Source: Catellatospora methionotrophica (GTDB lineage: Bacteria; Actinomycetota; Actinomycetes; Mycobacteriales; Micromonosporaceae). From it: DNA of 64,000 bases. Position 1 is the first letter of the stretch, and the number at the start of each line of letters is the position of its first letter. The position numbers were made by a program, and so were the translations under genes. The stretch covers positions 930,001 through 994,000 of the forward strand of contig NZ_JAAOTJ010000001.1 of the NCBI RefSeq assembly GCF_011297335.1, read 5' to 3'. Shown here in pieces: positions 52,281 to 60,596 of the stretch. The notes under the pieces were generated by a model. The model worked only from the letters and a program-made list of their open reading frames with translations, was not told where the DNA came from and did not search any database.

Positions 52281-53780
52281 GTGGAATTCGATTATGTGAT
52301 CATCGGTGCCGGTTCGGCAGGCTGCGTCCTGGCGGCACGGCTGTCTGAACAGCCGGATGCGAGCGTCCTGCTGCTGGAGACCGGCCCCGCGGACACCCGC
52401 CCGGAGATTCACGTGCCGCCGGCTTGGCCCACACTGTGGGGCACCGAAGTCGATCATGCGTACCGGACGGTACCGCAGGAGGCGATGGACGGCCTGGAGC
52501 GCGACTGGCCGCGCGGGCGGACGCTCGGCGGAAGCGGTTCCATCAACGCCATGGTCTACCTGCGTGGCCATCGCAACGACTTCGACACGTGGGCCCAGGA
52601 CGGCGCACCTGGTTGGGCGTATGACGACGTCCTGCCGTACTTCCAGCGGATGGAGACCGTGCCGCACGGGGATCTGCGGTATCGCGGCTTCCGCGGACCG
52701 TTGCTGCCGCAGAGGTCGACCACGCCCAATCCGCTGTCGCAGGTGTTCGTGGACGCCGCCGCACAGGTTGGCCATCCGGTCACCGAAGACTTCAACGGCG
52801 CGCTGCAGGAGGGTGTCGGCTGGCATGACCTGACCATCAATGTCGGAAAGCGGCAGAGTACCGCGGTCGCGTACCTGCGACCTGCGCTGAGCCGCCCCAA
52901 CCTCACGGTGTGGACCGAGTCGCGCGCGACAAGCCTGCTCGTGCGCGATGGACGCTGCACGGGTGTCCTCGTGCGCCATAACTGCGAACTTGTCGACGTA
53001 CGCGCCAACCGAGAGGTGATCGTGTCGTCCGGCGCGGTGGATTCACCGCGCCTTCTGCTGTTGTCGGGGATCGGGCCCGCGGACGAACTGCGACAGGCGG
53101 GCGTCAAGGTGGTGCACGACCTTCCCGGTGTCGGGAAGAACCTGCAGGACCATCCGCTGACCAGTGTGGTCTATGAGTCCACTCGACAGATTCCGCCCGG
53201 CAACGCCAACCATGCGGAGACTTCGCTGCTTTATCGCAGCAGCGAAGCCGTCGGTGGGCCGGACGCGCAGATCATGTTCCTGCACGTGCCCTTCCACTAT
53301 CTGCCAGCGGCCAGCACTCCGCAGAACAGTTTCACCTTCGGTGTGACCGTCGTGCCCCGCAGCCGAGGGTCCATCCGACTGGCGGACGGCGACCCTGAAA
53401 CCGGTCCGCTGATCGATCCGAACTATCTGGCTGACCCCAGCGATCGGCGTCGCCTGGCCGAGGGCGTGGAGAAGGCGCGAACCATCGCCACGAGTGCGGC
53501 ATTCGATCCTTGGCGCGGACCGGAACGGCTCCCAGGCGGCAACATCGGGGTCGAAGAGTATGTCCGCGCAGGAACGGGTTCCTACTTCCATCCGGCCGGA
53601 AGCTGCAGGATGGGCACTGACGACCAGTCCGTGGTCACGCCGCAGCTACGGGTGCATGGCATCAATAACCTCCGCGTCATCGACGCGTCGGTGATGCCGA
53701 CACTTGTCAGCGTGAACACCAACGCCGCCACCATCATGATCGCCGAGCGCGGCGCTGAACTGATCCGGGCCGGGGTCTAG
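52281..53780 (+). CDS. GMC-family FAD oxidoreductase
   Basis: A 499-residue glucose-methanol-choline oxidoreductase. DYVIIGAGSAGCVLAARL is the FAD motif, TLGGSGSINAMVYLRG the family signature, and the catalytic His lies in GTGSYFHPAGSCRMG, with Asn in VSVNTNAATIM near the C-terminus. It oxidises an alcohol such as choline or a long-chain or aryl alcohol. The GTG start follows a GGGGGAAGC ribosome-binding site. No betaine aldehyde dehydrogenase or choline transporter is adjacent, so choline use is not supported by context. Confidence 0.92.
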   Translation: MEFDYVIIGAGSAGCVLAARLSEQPDASVLLLETGPADTRPEIHVPPAWPTLWGTEVDHAYRTVPQEAMDGLERDWPRGRTLGGSGSINAMVYLRGHRNDFDTWAQDGAPGWAYDDVLPYFQRMETVPHGDLRYRGFRGPLLPQRSTTPNPLSQVFVDAAAQVGHPVTEDFNGALQEGVGWHDLTINVGKRQSTAVAYLRPALSRPNLTVWTESRATSLLVRDGRCTGVLVRHNCELVDVRANREVIVSSGAVDSPRLLLLSGIGPADELRQAGVKVVHDLPGVGKNLQDHPLTSVVYESTRQIPPGNANHAETSLLYRSSEAVGGPDAQIMFLHVPFHYLPAASTPQNSFTFGVTVVPRSRGSIRLADGDPETGPLIDPNYLADPSDRRRLAEGVEKARTIATSAAFDPWRGPERLPGGNIGVEEYVRAGTGSYFHPAGSCRMGTDDQSVVTPQLRVHGINNLRVIDASVMPTLVSVNTNAATIMIAERGAELIRAGV

Positions 53781-54082
53781 CGGGCTGTGCACGTCCATGC
53801 CCCGCACGGCCGCGATGCTCGCAGGGTCTACGGCAGGCACTATCCCGGCCATGGCCGCCTGGCAACCGTGCCTAGCTTTCATATCAAACCGGTATAGGAA
53901 TACCGTAACGGGCGTAGAATGGCGTCCGCAGCGCAGCATCCGATGGCGGCGACGAATCGCCCTAATAGCGCATCTGCCTCTTGCGCCCGCTCGGACCGCA
54001 TCACGTCTCGCATTACCAATGCTTGAGCAAGCACCATCGCAAGTTCGACGGTGGCGTGGCGCGAACCTTCGAAGGAGAGAAC
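53781..54082. promoter_or_regulatory. intergenic region with a 6+6 inverted repeat
   Basis: No gene is visible between the GMC gene and the secreted hydrolase gene. The inverted repeat CGGTAT-AGGA-ATACCG at 53890-53905 sits about 180 bases before the hydrolase start in the only relatively AT-rich part, and could be an operator or promoter element. No confident -35/-10 pair was found. Confidence 0.4.
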
Positions 54083-54934
54083 ATGAAGTTCACATCGACA
54101 ACGCGTTCGTTCGGAGTCCTGACCAGTGCGCTGGTAGCGGCTATCGCCGTGACCACACCGATCCTGGCCAACTCCTTCGCCACATCTGCGCGCGCCGAAG
54201 AACCCCAGCCCGTTCAACAGCAGGACAAGCCGACGGTGGTGTTGGTGCACGGCGCATTCGCCGACGCGTCGAGCTGGAACGGCGTGATCGAACGTCTGCA
54301 GGCCGAGGGATACCCTGTGGTGGCGCCAGCCAACCCACTGCGGGACCTGACAACGGACTCGGCATATCTGCGCAGTGTCCTCAACAGCGTAGAAGGCCCC
54401 ATCGTGCTGGCCGGGCACTCCTACGGCGGGGCCGTCATGTCGAGCGCCGCCGCAGGTGATCCGGACGTGAAAGCCCTGGTCTACATAACTGCGCTGGCTC
54501 CGGACGTCGGCGAGACCACAGCGGAGCTGGTCAACAAGTTCCCGGGCAACACGCTGGGAACGAACCTGCAATCCGTGCCGTTCCCGCTGCCCGGCGGAGG
54601 CGAGGGCACCGACCTGTACGTCAAGCGGGAGGCGTTCCGGGAGCACTTCGCCGCCGATGTCCCCGCACCGACCGCGGCCCTGATGGCGGCCACCCAACGT
54701 CCGGCCGCGACCGCCGCACTGGAGGGCAAGGCGGCCGAGGCAGCCTGGAAGGTCATTCCGTCGTGGGCGCTGCTGGCCACCGACGACAAGGCGATCCCGC
54801 TGGCCGCCCAGAAGTTCATGGCTGAACGCGCCAAGTCCAAGACCGTGGAAGTCAAGGCATCCCATGCCGTCCCAGTATCCCAACCCGGCGCAGTCGCCGA
54901 CCTCATCATCGAGGCCGCCAACGCCTCGAAGTAG
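54083..54934 (+). CDS. secreted alpha/beta hydrolase
   Basis: A 283-residue protein. The first 43 residues look like a signal peptide (MKFTSTTRSFG, a hydrophobic core, then ATSARAEE). The mature part has VVLVHGAFADASSW, the nucleophile elbow AGHSYGG, a likely acid in LLATDDKAIP and catalytic His in ASHAVPVSQP. It resembles the esterase/haloperoxidase-like hydrolases often annotated EstE or RutD-like; the substrate is unknown. The ATG at 54083 follows GAAGGAGAG. It stands alone, followed by a weak hairpin. Confidence 0.88.
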   Translation: MKFTSTTRSFGVLTSALVAAIAVTTPILANSFATSARAEEPQPVQQQDKPTVVLVHGAFADASSWNGVIERLQAEGYPVVAPANPLRDLTTDSAYLRSVLNSVEGPIVLAGHSYGGAVMSSAAAGDPDVKALVYITALAPDVGETTAELVNKFPGNTLGTNLQSVPFPLPGGGEGTDLYVKREAFREHFAADVPAPTAALMAATQRPAATAALEGKAAEAAWKVIPSWALLATDDKAIPLAAQKFMAERAKSKTVEVKASHAVPVSQPGAVADLIIEAANASK

Positions 54935-54954
54935 GCCTGGCCGGTAGGGACTGC

Positions 54955-54978
54955 ACGGCCCGTATCCAAAGGGGCCGT
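54955..54978 (+). terminator. possible hairpin terminator
   Basis: A 7-base inverted repeat (54955-54961 with 54972-54978, 10-base loop) lies 21 bases after the hydrolase stop. It is short and lacks a U-run, so the assignment is tentative. Confidence 0.4.
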
Positions 54979-54979
54979 C

Positions 54980-55760
54980 ACCAGCATGAGCTCGCATACC
55001 AAAGCTCCCGCAGAGCGCGAAGCCCGCATCTGCGGGAGCTTCGGTGTTCTTCACCATGGGGCTGAGGACCGCCTGGACTACAGGTGACAGCGGCGGCCCC
55101 ACCCGCGGTAGCTCCAGGAACGTCACGATCTCGGCAACCACCGACCGCTGTTGCAGGCGTTGAGGCGCGTCCGGTTCGCCGCGGGCCGCCTGCGACGCGG
55201 TGGCGACCTGTCCGTGGCTGCGGCGACTCGGCTGCGTCAGTGTGCCGATGCAGCCACCCACGGTGAGCGAACCGCCACGGCGCGCGGGTGATCCAGGCAC
55301 CCTGGTGCGGCTGGCCGCGCTGGAGGTGTTCGCTGAGGTCGACGGCTACCTGGTTGACGCGTTCGGTGTGGGCGTCGCTGACCGGGATGCGGCGGTTGCG
55401 GGCGATCGCCAGGACGTAGCCCAGGCCGAGGTCTTGCAGGCCAGCGCGTAGTAGCGGGTCCAGTCCGTAGGCCTCGTCGCCGGTGACGAACGCGGCCGGC
55501 ATCCCGGCGTCGACGGCTTGGCGGATCATGGCCATTGCCAATTCGGGTTTGGTGGCGAACTCGTCCGTGTCAGGGACTCCGGCGGCGGTGCAGCGCAGTT
55601 CGTCGTCCGACACGACCTGGGCAGGTACAGCCTGCGGTCGACAAGCGCACGCCCGCGCGGGGACACGTAAGCCAGGAACACCCCGACCTGCTGTCGACGT
55701 ACGCGCTGGAGTACAGAGGCGCGCAGGAGTGAACGGGCTCTGTCGCTGATCTTGCGATGA
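54980..55760 (-). pseudogene. IS701-type transposase remnant
   Basis: On the minus strand an IS701-like transposase core is readable: DEFATKPELAMAMIR, AAFVTGDEAYGLDPLLR and LGYVLAIARNRRIPV, about 60 recognisable residues. Upstream (around 55630-55750) the expected sequence continues in a different frame, and downstream the frame degrades into Arg/Pro-rich text. The element has therefore suffered frameshifts and lost both ends; no terminal repeats were found. It marks a region of past rearrangement next to the frameshifted DUF4241 gene and the tRNA fragment. Confidence 0.75.
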
Positions 55761-55911
55761 CTTAGTCAATCTTCCAAGATCTTTAGGTGCATGAGTCGTA
55801 TGTGGACATTTGTCGCCGCACTTGCGGTTGGTGACCGTTGAACGAGTCCCGCTTGGTCCCCTGTGTGCGGCGCTAGGGTCACGACCGTGTGACTCGCGGC
55901 AGATGTGCGCG

Positions 55912-56561
55912 TCAGATCAGTGTCGGCAGATCTGGGATCACCAGGAAGTCAGTGACGTAACTGGTCACCTTGCCCTCGGCGGCATAGCCGATGAAGGTCG
56001 GGTAGATACCGTCGCCCCAGCCGGAGCTTACGGTGATCACGTTCGCTCCGGTGGGTTCATCGGTGAGGGCATCGACTGCGGCGGGTGCCGGAGGAACCTG
56101 TGCCGGGATGTAGACCTCGTCCAGTTGGTCGAACTCCCACGGGCAAGCGCCTGCACCGCCACCATGTCCGCCAGCGTGCCGACGCCCGCATCAACGGGAT
56201 AGCCGAAGAACCCGTCCGCTCCCAGCTCGGCGGGGTCCTGCCCATCCGTTAGCGCCAGCTCCCAGCGCACCGCAGGCTGATCGGTGACAACGAGCTGGAG
56301 AGCGGCAGTGCGATCCTGCTTATCGCTCCCGCTCTGGTGTACCGCCGCGACCCATGCGCGCAACCGATACCGGCCGGGCGCAACCGCGACCGTGAACGGC
56401 ATCGCTGCCACCGCGTCGACCAACGGATCACAGCCGACAACCTGACCGCTCGGCAACGCCACCATGCCCACCGCACGAGCCTCAACGACATATTCGACGT
56501 CGTCTCGAGTGATCCGAGCACCGTCAGCCAACACCGTGGCCAAGTCCGGCAGATACGGCAT
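55912..56561 (-). pseudogene. DUF4241-family gene interrupted by a one-base frameshift
   Basis: Reading from an ATG at 56561 (after a GGAGGGG ribosome-binding site) gives a DUF4241-like start: ARAVGMVALPSGQVVGCDPL, PFTVAVAPGRYRL, RWELALTDGQD and FFGYPVDAGVGT. Near 56136 the frame breaks. Shifting by one base continues with EFDQLDEVYIPAQ and ends with VSSGWGDGIYPTFIGY and VTDFLV before a TGA at 55914-55912, as the family expects. A single G appears to be missing in a GGG(G) run. Either a recent pseudogene or a sequencing error. DUF4241 proteins have no known function. Confidence 0.8.
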
Positions 56562-56729
56562 ACACCCCTCCAGCTCTACCAGCACACCAGGCACTCTATG
56601 AACCAAGCGGCCATCGTAGTGCCAGCCGATTGGAACCTCCGCTGGCCGGCCACACTTGACGCACTGATCTCGGCATGGCCGCCCGGCTCGCCGCAGATGC
56701 GACGTCTCAGTGCCGGTGGTCGTTGACCT

Positions 56730-57398
56730 CTACCCAGCCACGGTTGCCAGCGGATAGCCGTACTCCTCCGCCTTCGCCCGGATGTAAGTCGGTTCGGCCT
56801 CGGGATTGAGTGCCCGAATTACCTCTTCACTGAGGGGCAGGAACGCAACGATGTGTTCGACCACTGACCGAACCAAGTCGACCTCGTGGACGTCTTCGGC
56901 GTACTCGAGGTACTTCCCCGCGATGTCGTCAAGGAGGATGTCCAGCAGCCAGGAGCCGTCCGGATTCACCTCGTCGTCGTCCGCAGGCGAGAAATCGATG
57001 TCATCTCCGGCTTGCCACTGCTCGTCGCCCGCACGGCGCCACAGGACGAAGCTGGCGTTCAGCGTGCCATCCGGATGACTGAAGGCGGGCTCGGAAACCT
57101 GGGACCGGAACACGTCCGGCAAGCCGTCGAGCAGGCCTGGCCACAGTTGCCCATCTGTGTAGGAGAACATCGAAGACTCGTGGTAGACGCCACGGATGAA
57201 GGCACCGTCGGCCGTGAAGACGATGTCGTACTCCTCGCCGCTGCCGTTGCGCATCGACGCCGCCTCGCCATTGCCCCACGCGCGGTTGTAGGTGTAGTAG
57301 TCGCCTCCGATGATCGCGTCAAGGACTGCCAACGCCTTGCATCGCTGCCGCAGCACCTCTATAGAGGGCATCTGCGCAGCGATGTCGTAGACAGTCAC
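56730..57398 (-). CDS. conserved hypothetical protein
   Basis: A protein of about 222 residues that I do not recognise. It is acidic and rich in Asp, Glu and Tyr. Notable segments are AVLDAIIGGDYYTYN, EEYDIVFTADGAFIRGVYHES, and a C-terminal half with LLDILLDDIAGKYLEYAED. It resembles immunity- or SUKH-like proteins in composition only; no motif supports this. A GTG at 57398 or at 57440 could start it; I prefer the first because the extra 14 residues look unstructured. It lies between the DUF4241 remnant and the tRNA fragment. Confidence 0.65.
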   Translation of the reverse strand: MTVYDIAAQMPSIEVLRQRCKALAVLDAIIGGDYYTYNRAWGNGEAASMRNGSGEEYDIVFTADGAFIRGVYHESSMFSYTDGQLWPGLLDGLPDVFRSQVSEPAFSHPDGTLNASFVLWRRAGDEQWQAGDDIDFSPADDDEVNPDGSWLLDILLDDIAGKYLEYAEDVHEVDLVRSVVEHIVAFLPLSEEVIRALNPEAEPTYIRAKAEEYGYPLATVAG

Positions 57399-57770
57399 GC
57401 CAGCATCGTACGACCAGGCGTTCGGATGGGCGCGCCGCACTCATCGCGGCAAGACCGAATAGCCAATGCCAGGCCGCCATGCCGCTGCGTCGCACTCCTC
57501 TCGCGGCAGGGCGGACGTCTGCCTCCCAGCCCGCGAAGCGTCCGCGTCGCCGTGGCTTGGGTCAGTCCCGGCAGATCCGGAGATGTGGTGCGCTCGTCGT
57601 CGCCGGTGCGGCCCGATCTTCATGCGGTGGGCACTCTGTCCGGCGCCTGCATTGCCTGGGCCACTTGACCAGCGGCAAGATGCGCTTCCAGCCCACCAAC
57701 TGGTCCCCCAGACGCAAGAAAGGCCGATCCCCTGACCGGGAACAGCCTTCTAACCTGCATATTTACCCTG
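57399..57770. other. intergenic sequence without a recognisable gene
   Basis: No coding pattern stands out on either strand. The last part (57700-57770) is less GC-rich and leads into the tRNA fragment. It may be debris from an integrated element. Confidence 0.4.
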
Positions 57771-57812
57771 TCGGGCTAGCCGGATTCGAACCGACGACCC
57801 CTTGACCCCCAG
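57771..57812 (-). repeat. 3' fragment of a tRNA-Pro(GGG) gene, candidate att site
   Basis: On the minus strand 42 bases match the 3' half of an actinobacterial tRNA-Pro: anticodon loop CTGGGGG and stem TCAAG, then variable region, T-arm GTCGG-TTCGAAT-CCGGC and acceptor strand TAGCCCG with discriminator A. The 5' half is absent; sequence before the loop is unrelated. Fragments running from anticodon loop to 3' end are what tyrosine-recombinase elements leave as attL or attR. No integrase gene is in the window. Confidence 0.75.
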
Positions 57813-58036
57813 GGTTGTTGTGAGGGCCAGCGGTGTAATAGGCAACGTTTGCCGAGGTCGCCCGGCTCCGGGCCCGCCGCGTCTGCTGAGGGGGATGGTA
57901 GGCACCGACGGCCCGGTCGCGCCGGCGAACGGCCGGCGGTTACCAGGGCGGGGGTCTCGGACCCGACTGGCGGCACTGGTGTCCGCCGACGCACACGGCC
58001 AGGGCAGCCGCTGTCGTTCGAACGCATCCCGAGCCG

Positions 58037-58639
58037 CTATGGCGCCATACGGTCGCCGGCTGGCGATCGGAGTCCGGTGAGGCAGTGATCGAGGAGGTCG
58101 GGCACGTCCTGAGGGCGAAGGGCGTCGGCGCCGAGCAGCAGTCGATAGTAGACGGGGGCGTAGAGCAGCTCGACCATGGCCCGGGTGGGAATGTCGGCGC
58201 GTAACTGACCGACGGCTACGGCTGTGACCAGCCGTGCCTGGCACGCTCGGGTACGGGGTTCGATGATCGTTTCGAGGATGGCTGCGCCGATCGCCGGGGC
58301 GCTCTGCGCTTCGGCGATCACGCCGCGGAACACGACGCCGATGTCGCCGTTGAGCAGGTTGACCAGTTCGGTGATCTGGCCGCGCAGGTCGGCGACGACG
58401 TCTCCGGTGTCCGGGAAGTCGAGCGCCTCGCCGACGTGGTCGTTGATCGCGTCCAGCGCCAGGGCGCCTTTGGACGGCCACCAGCGGTAGATCGTCGTCT
58501 TGCCGACGCCGGCCGCCGCGGCGATGGCTTCGATGGTGACGTTGGCGTGGCCGTTGCGGGCGATCAGCTCGATGGTGGTGTCGAGGATGTTCCTGCGGGC
58601 CTGGGCGCTGCGCCGGTCCGGGTTCGGGGCGGGGGTCAT
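58037..58639 (-). CDS. TetR-family repressor
   Basis: A 200-residue regulator. The N-terminal HTH reads ILDTTIELIARNGHANVTIEAIA in pieces, followed by GVGKTTIYRWWPSKGAL, a textbook TetR recognition helix. The C-terminal half (TetR_C_11-like, LAPVYYRLLLG-type segment) binds an unknown ligand. The ATG at 58639 is preferred to a start at 58687 that would overlap the operator. It is divergent from the DHFR/RibD-like gene and most likely represses both through the two 17-base operators between them. Confidence 0.92.
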   Translation of the reverse strand: MTPAPNPDRRSAQARRNILDTTIELIARNGHANVTIEAIAAAAGVGKTTIYRWWPSKGALALDAINDHVGEALDFPDTGDVVADLRGQITELVNLLNGDIGVVFRGVIAEAQSAPAIGAAILETIIEPRTRACQARLVTAVAVGQLRADIPTRAMVELLYAPVYYRLLLGADALRPQDVPDLLDHCLTGLRSPAGDRMAP

Positions 58640-58661
58640 GGCGCTGATCCTACCCCATCCA

Positions 58662-58678
58662 CGATACGCAACGTTTCG
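58662..58678. promoter_or_regulatory. TetR operator copy 1
   Basis: CGATACG-CAA-CGTTTCG, a 17-base near-palindrome matching operator copy 2 at all but one arm base. It lies directly upstream of the -35 box of the rightward promoter and between the two divergent genes, ending 22 bases before the repressor ATG on the other strand. Confidence 0.8.
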
Positions 58679-58680
58679 CG

Positions 58681-58710
58681 TTGACAAGAATCGCCCACCG
58701 CCCCTACAGT
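58681..58710 (+). promoter_or_regulatory. promoter of the DHFR-like operon
   Basis: TTGACA at 58681-58686 and TACAGT at 58705-58710 with an 18-base spacer form a good sigma-70-type promoter. Operator copy 1 ends two bases before the -35 box and operator copy 2 begins 11 bases after the -10 box, so bound repressor would block it from both sides. Confidence 0.75.
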
Positions 58711-58721
58711 CACCAACGCAA

Positions 58722-58738
58722 CGATACGTAGCGTATCG
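58722..58738. promoter_or_regulatory. TetR operator copy 2
   Basis: CGATACG-TAG-CGTATCG, a perfect 7+7 palindrome with a 3-base centre, positioned over the probable transcription start of the DHFR-like operon. Its similarity to copy 1 makes a shared TetR dimer site very likely. Confidence 0.85.
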
Positions 58739-58758
58739 CTACAATGAAAGGATCATCA

Positions 58759-59298
58759 ATGCGCAAGATTGTCGCCAGCTACTTCATCTCCGTTGACGGC
58801 GTCGTCGAGTCCCCCCAGAGCTGGCACTTCCCGTACTTCAACAGCGAGATGGGCGCCGCGGTCGGCACCCAGATGGCCGAGTCCGACGCGCTGCTGCTGG
58901 GCCGCCGGACCTACGAGGAGTTCGCCGCCCATTGGTCCACGCAGGGCAGTGACGTCGAGTTCGCCGACCAGATCAACGGTACGACCAAGTACGTCGTGTC
59001 CCGCACGCTCAGCTCCGCCGACTGGCGCAACACCACGCTGCCGGGGGCCGACCCCGTCGGGCAGATCAGGCAACTCAGGGAGCAGCCCGGCAAGAACATC
59101 TCGGTCACCGGCAGCCCGACCCTGGCGCGCTGGCTGCTGGCCAACGATCTCCTCGACGAGATCTCCCTGCTCATCCACCCGATCGTCGTGGGCAAGGGCC
59201 AGCGGCTGTTCGACGGCGACCAGCAGCAGAGCCTCGCGCTGGTCCACTCGGCCACTTTCAGCACCGGCGTCGTGCACGCCACCTACCGCACCGTCTAG
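58759..59298 (+). CDS. dihydrofolate-reductase/RibD C-terminal-like protein
   Basis: A 179-residue protein of the RibD_C/DHFR-like reductase family: MRKIVASYFISVDGVVE at the N-terminus, LLLGRRTYEEFAAHW, SVTGSPTLARWLL and HPIVVGKGQRLFDG. These are NADPH-binding proteins of mostly unknown substrate, common in actinobacteria. The ATG at 58759 follows AAAGGA at good spacing, with 21 bases from operator copy 2. It is the first gene of a small TetR-controlled operon with DUF1801 and the truncated VOC gene. Confidence 0.92.
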   Translation: MRKIVASYFISVDGVVESPQSWHFPYFNSEMGAAVGTQMAESDALLLGRRTYEEFAAHWSTQGSDVEFADQINGTTKYVVSRTLSSADWRNTTLPGADPVGQIRQLREQPGKNISVTGSPTLARWLLANDLLDEISLLIHPIVVGKGQRLFDGDQQQSLALVHSATFSTGVVHATYRTV

Positions 59299-59312
59299 GA
59301 GGAATCATCATC

Positions 59313-59657
59313 GTGGACAGCTACCTCACCGCCCTGCCCGCAGCCCAGCGCGAGGTCACCGACACCCTCACCCCGCTGATCGACAGCGTGCTGCCCGGCC
59401 GCGGCGCGCTCTGGCACGGTCACCCGGTGTGGAGCCTGGGCCCGAAGCCAGGAAACACCCCGGTCGCCTACCTCAAGGCACACAGCACATACGTGACCTT
59501 CGGCCTGTGGCGTGGCCAGGAGATCTCCGACCCGTCCGGCCGCCTGCAGCCCGGCGCCCGAGCCATGGCGGCAGTCAAACTGCGCGCCCCTGCCGACATC
59601 GACCCCGCTCTGTTCACCGCCTGGCTCGACCAGGCCCTCGCCCTGGAGACCCGATGA
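59313..59657 (+). CDS. DUF1801 (YdhG-like) protein
   Basis: A 114-residue small protein resembling DUF1801. YLTALPAAQREVTDTLTPLI is the usual N-terminal helix, followed by WHGHPVWSLG, VAYLKAHSTYVTFGLW and a C-terminal DPALFTAWLDQAL. The family is of unknown function and has an iron-chaperone-like (frataxin-like) fold. The GTG start follows AGGAGGAATCATCATC, an excellent ribosome-binding site. It overlaps the following VOC gene by four bases (ATGA), so the three genes are one operon. Confidence 0.85.
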   Translation: MDSYLTALPAAQREVTDTLTPLIDSVLPGRGALWHGHPVWSLGPKPGNTPVAYLKAHSTYVTFGLWRGQEISDPSGRLQPGARAMAAVKLRAPADIDPALFTAWLDQALALETR

Positions 59658-59950
59658 TCACCCTCAGCGCCATCGACCATGTCGTCCTGCGCGTCATCGA
59701 CGCCGCCGCGATGGAAACCTTCTACCGCAACGTCCTCGGCTGCACGGTCGAGGACCGCCGCGAGGACGTCGGCCTGCTGCAGCTGCGCGCCGGCACGTCC
59801 CTCATCGACCTCGTCACCATCGACGGCCTTGGCAGTTGCACGGTCAACGGCCGCGCTCGTGGTCACGGCCGTGTGCCGTCGCTTCCGCCGCGGCCAGTGG
59901 GTGAAGCAACAGCAGGCCGACCCGCACCCGCCAGCGAATCCCGTCGCTGA
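59654..59950 (+). pseudogene. truncated VOC (glyoxalase-like) gene
   Basis: The first 55-60 residues are a clear VOC domain start: SAIDHVVLRVIDAAAMETFY, NVLGCTVEDRRED, LLQLRAGTSLIDLV. After about residue 60 the wording becomes Arg/Pro-rich and unlike the family, and the frame ends at 59950, well short of the usual 120-140 residues. The second half is missing where the IS5 transposase fragment begins at 59964, so a rearrangement probably removed it. The ATG overlaps the DUF1801 stop. Confidence 0.75.
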
Positions 59951-59963
59951 GCTGTCGTTTGTC

Positions 59964-60071
59964 TCACTTCGGCGGCCGTCCTGGCTTGCGGCCCTTGGGC
60001 AGCAGCGGTTCAAGCGCCGCCCACTGCGCATCGGTCAGGTCCTGCCACCTCGCCGCCGGTATGGTGGCCAC
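59964..60071 (-). mobile_element. IS5-type transposase N-terminal fragment
   Basis: On the minus strand about 36 codons match the start of an IS5-family transposase: ARWQDLTDAQWAALEPLLP and KGRKPGRPPK, ending at a TGA. The DDE region and the ends of the element are absent. It abuts the truncated VOC gene and is probably the scar of the event that broke it. Confidence 0.75.
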
Positions 60072-60203
60072 GTGGTAGCCGGTTTGCGTTCTTCTTCGTC
60101 GTTGGACGGTCTACCGGAGATCTCGCTTTATATCGATCAGCGACACGCCGCGTCTGCGGACTGGGCTGGTCACGGCCGCCCGTGACCTGGAGATTAGTGC
60201 GCC

Positions 60204-60493
60204 GTCCGGGAGCGGTGGGCGAACTTCGGCGTCGCCGCCGAGGACTACTTTGACTACGTAGGGTCCAGTCGGCTGCCTGATCCGCCTCGAAAGACGCCGC
60301 GACCGACATCGTGCGCACACTCCTGGCCGCTGCAGGCGGGGACAAACGATCTATCAACTGGCGGCTGGAGGGTCTGGAGCGGCGAACCGGATGTCCGCAC
60401 ATCAGCGACGAGATCTACTGGCCTGCCGGGCGATCCTGGACGGCCGAGGAGATCATCGAACACGTCGAGGCCTGTACGTCGATCGCCCTGTGA
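60204..60493 (+). pseudogene. decayed gene of unknown family
   Basis: Two adjacent frames read like parts of one protein: ERWANFGVAAEDYFDYVGSS up to about 60284, then, after a one-base shift, DAATDIVRTLLAAAGGDKRS and RTGCPHISDEIYWPAG to a TGA at 60493. There is no start codon in the first frame, and a TAG lies just upstream. I do not recognise the family. The remaining bases from 60072 to 60596 show no other gene; the response regulator promoter must lie at the end. Confidence 0.5.
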
Positions 60494-60596
60494 TCTGCGG
60501 CGGGCGCGGACGGACCAGGGACCGGCGGCGGCGAGGTCGCCGCGCGCCGGGCACGCGCGGGTGGACGTATGCTGGCCGGCGGCGAAGGGAGCGCGG

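Noticed and set aside
57771-57860. Complete tRNA-Pro gene on the minus strand
   Set aside because: The T-arm, variable and anticodon 3' parts are present, but the sequence before the anticodon loop does not form the 5' anticodon stem, D-arm or acceptor strand.
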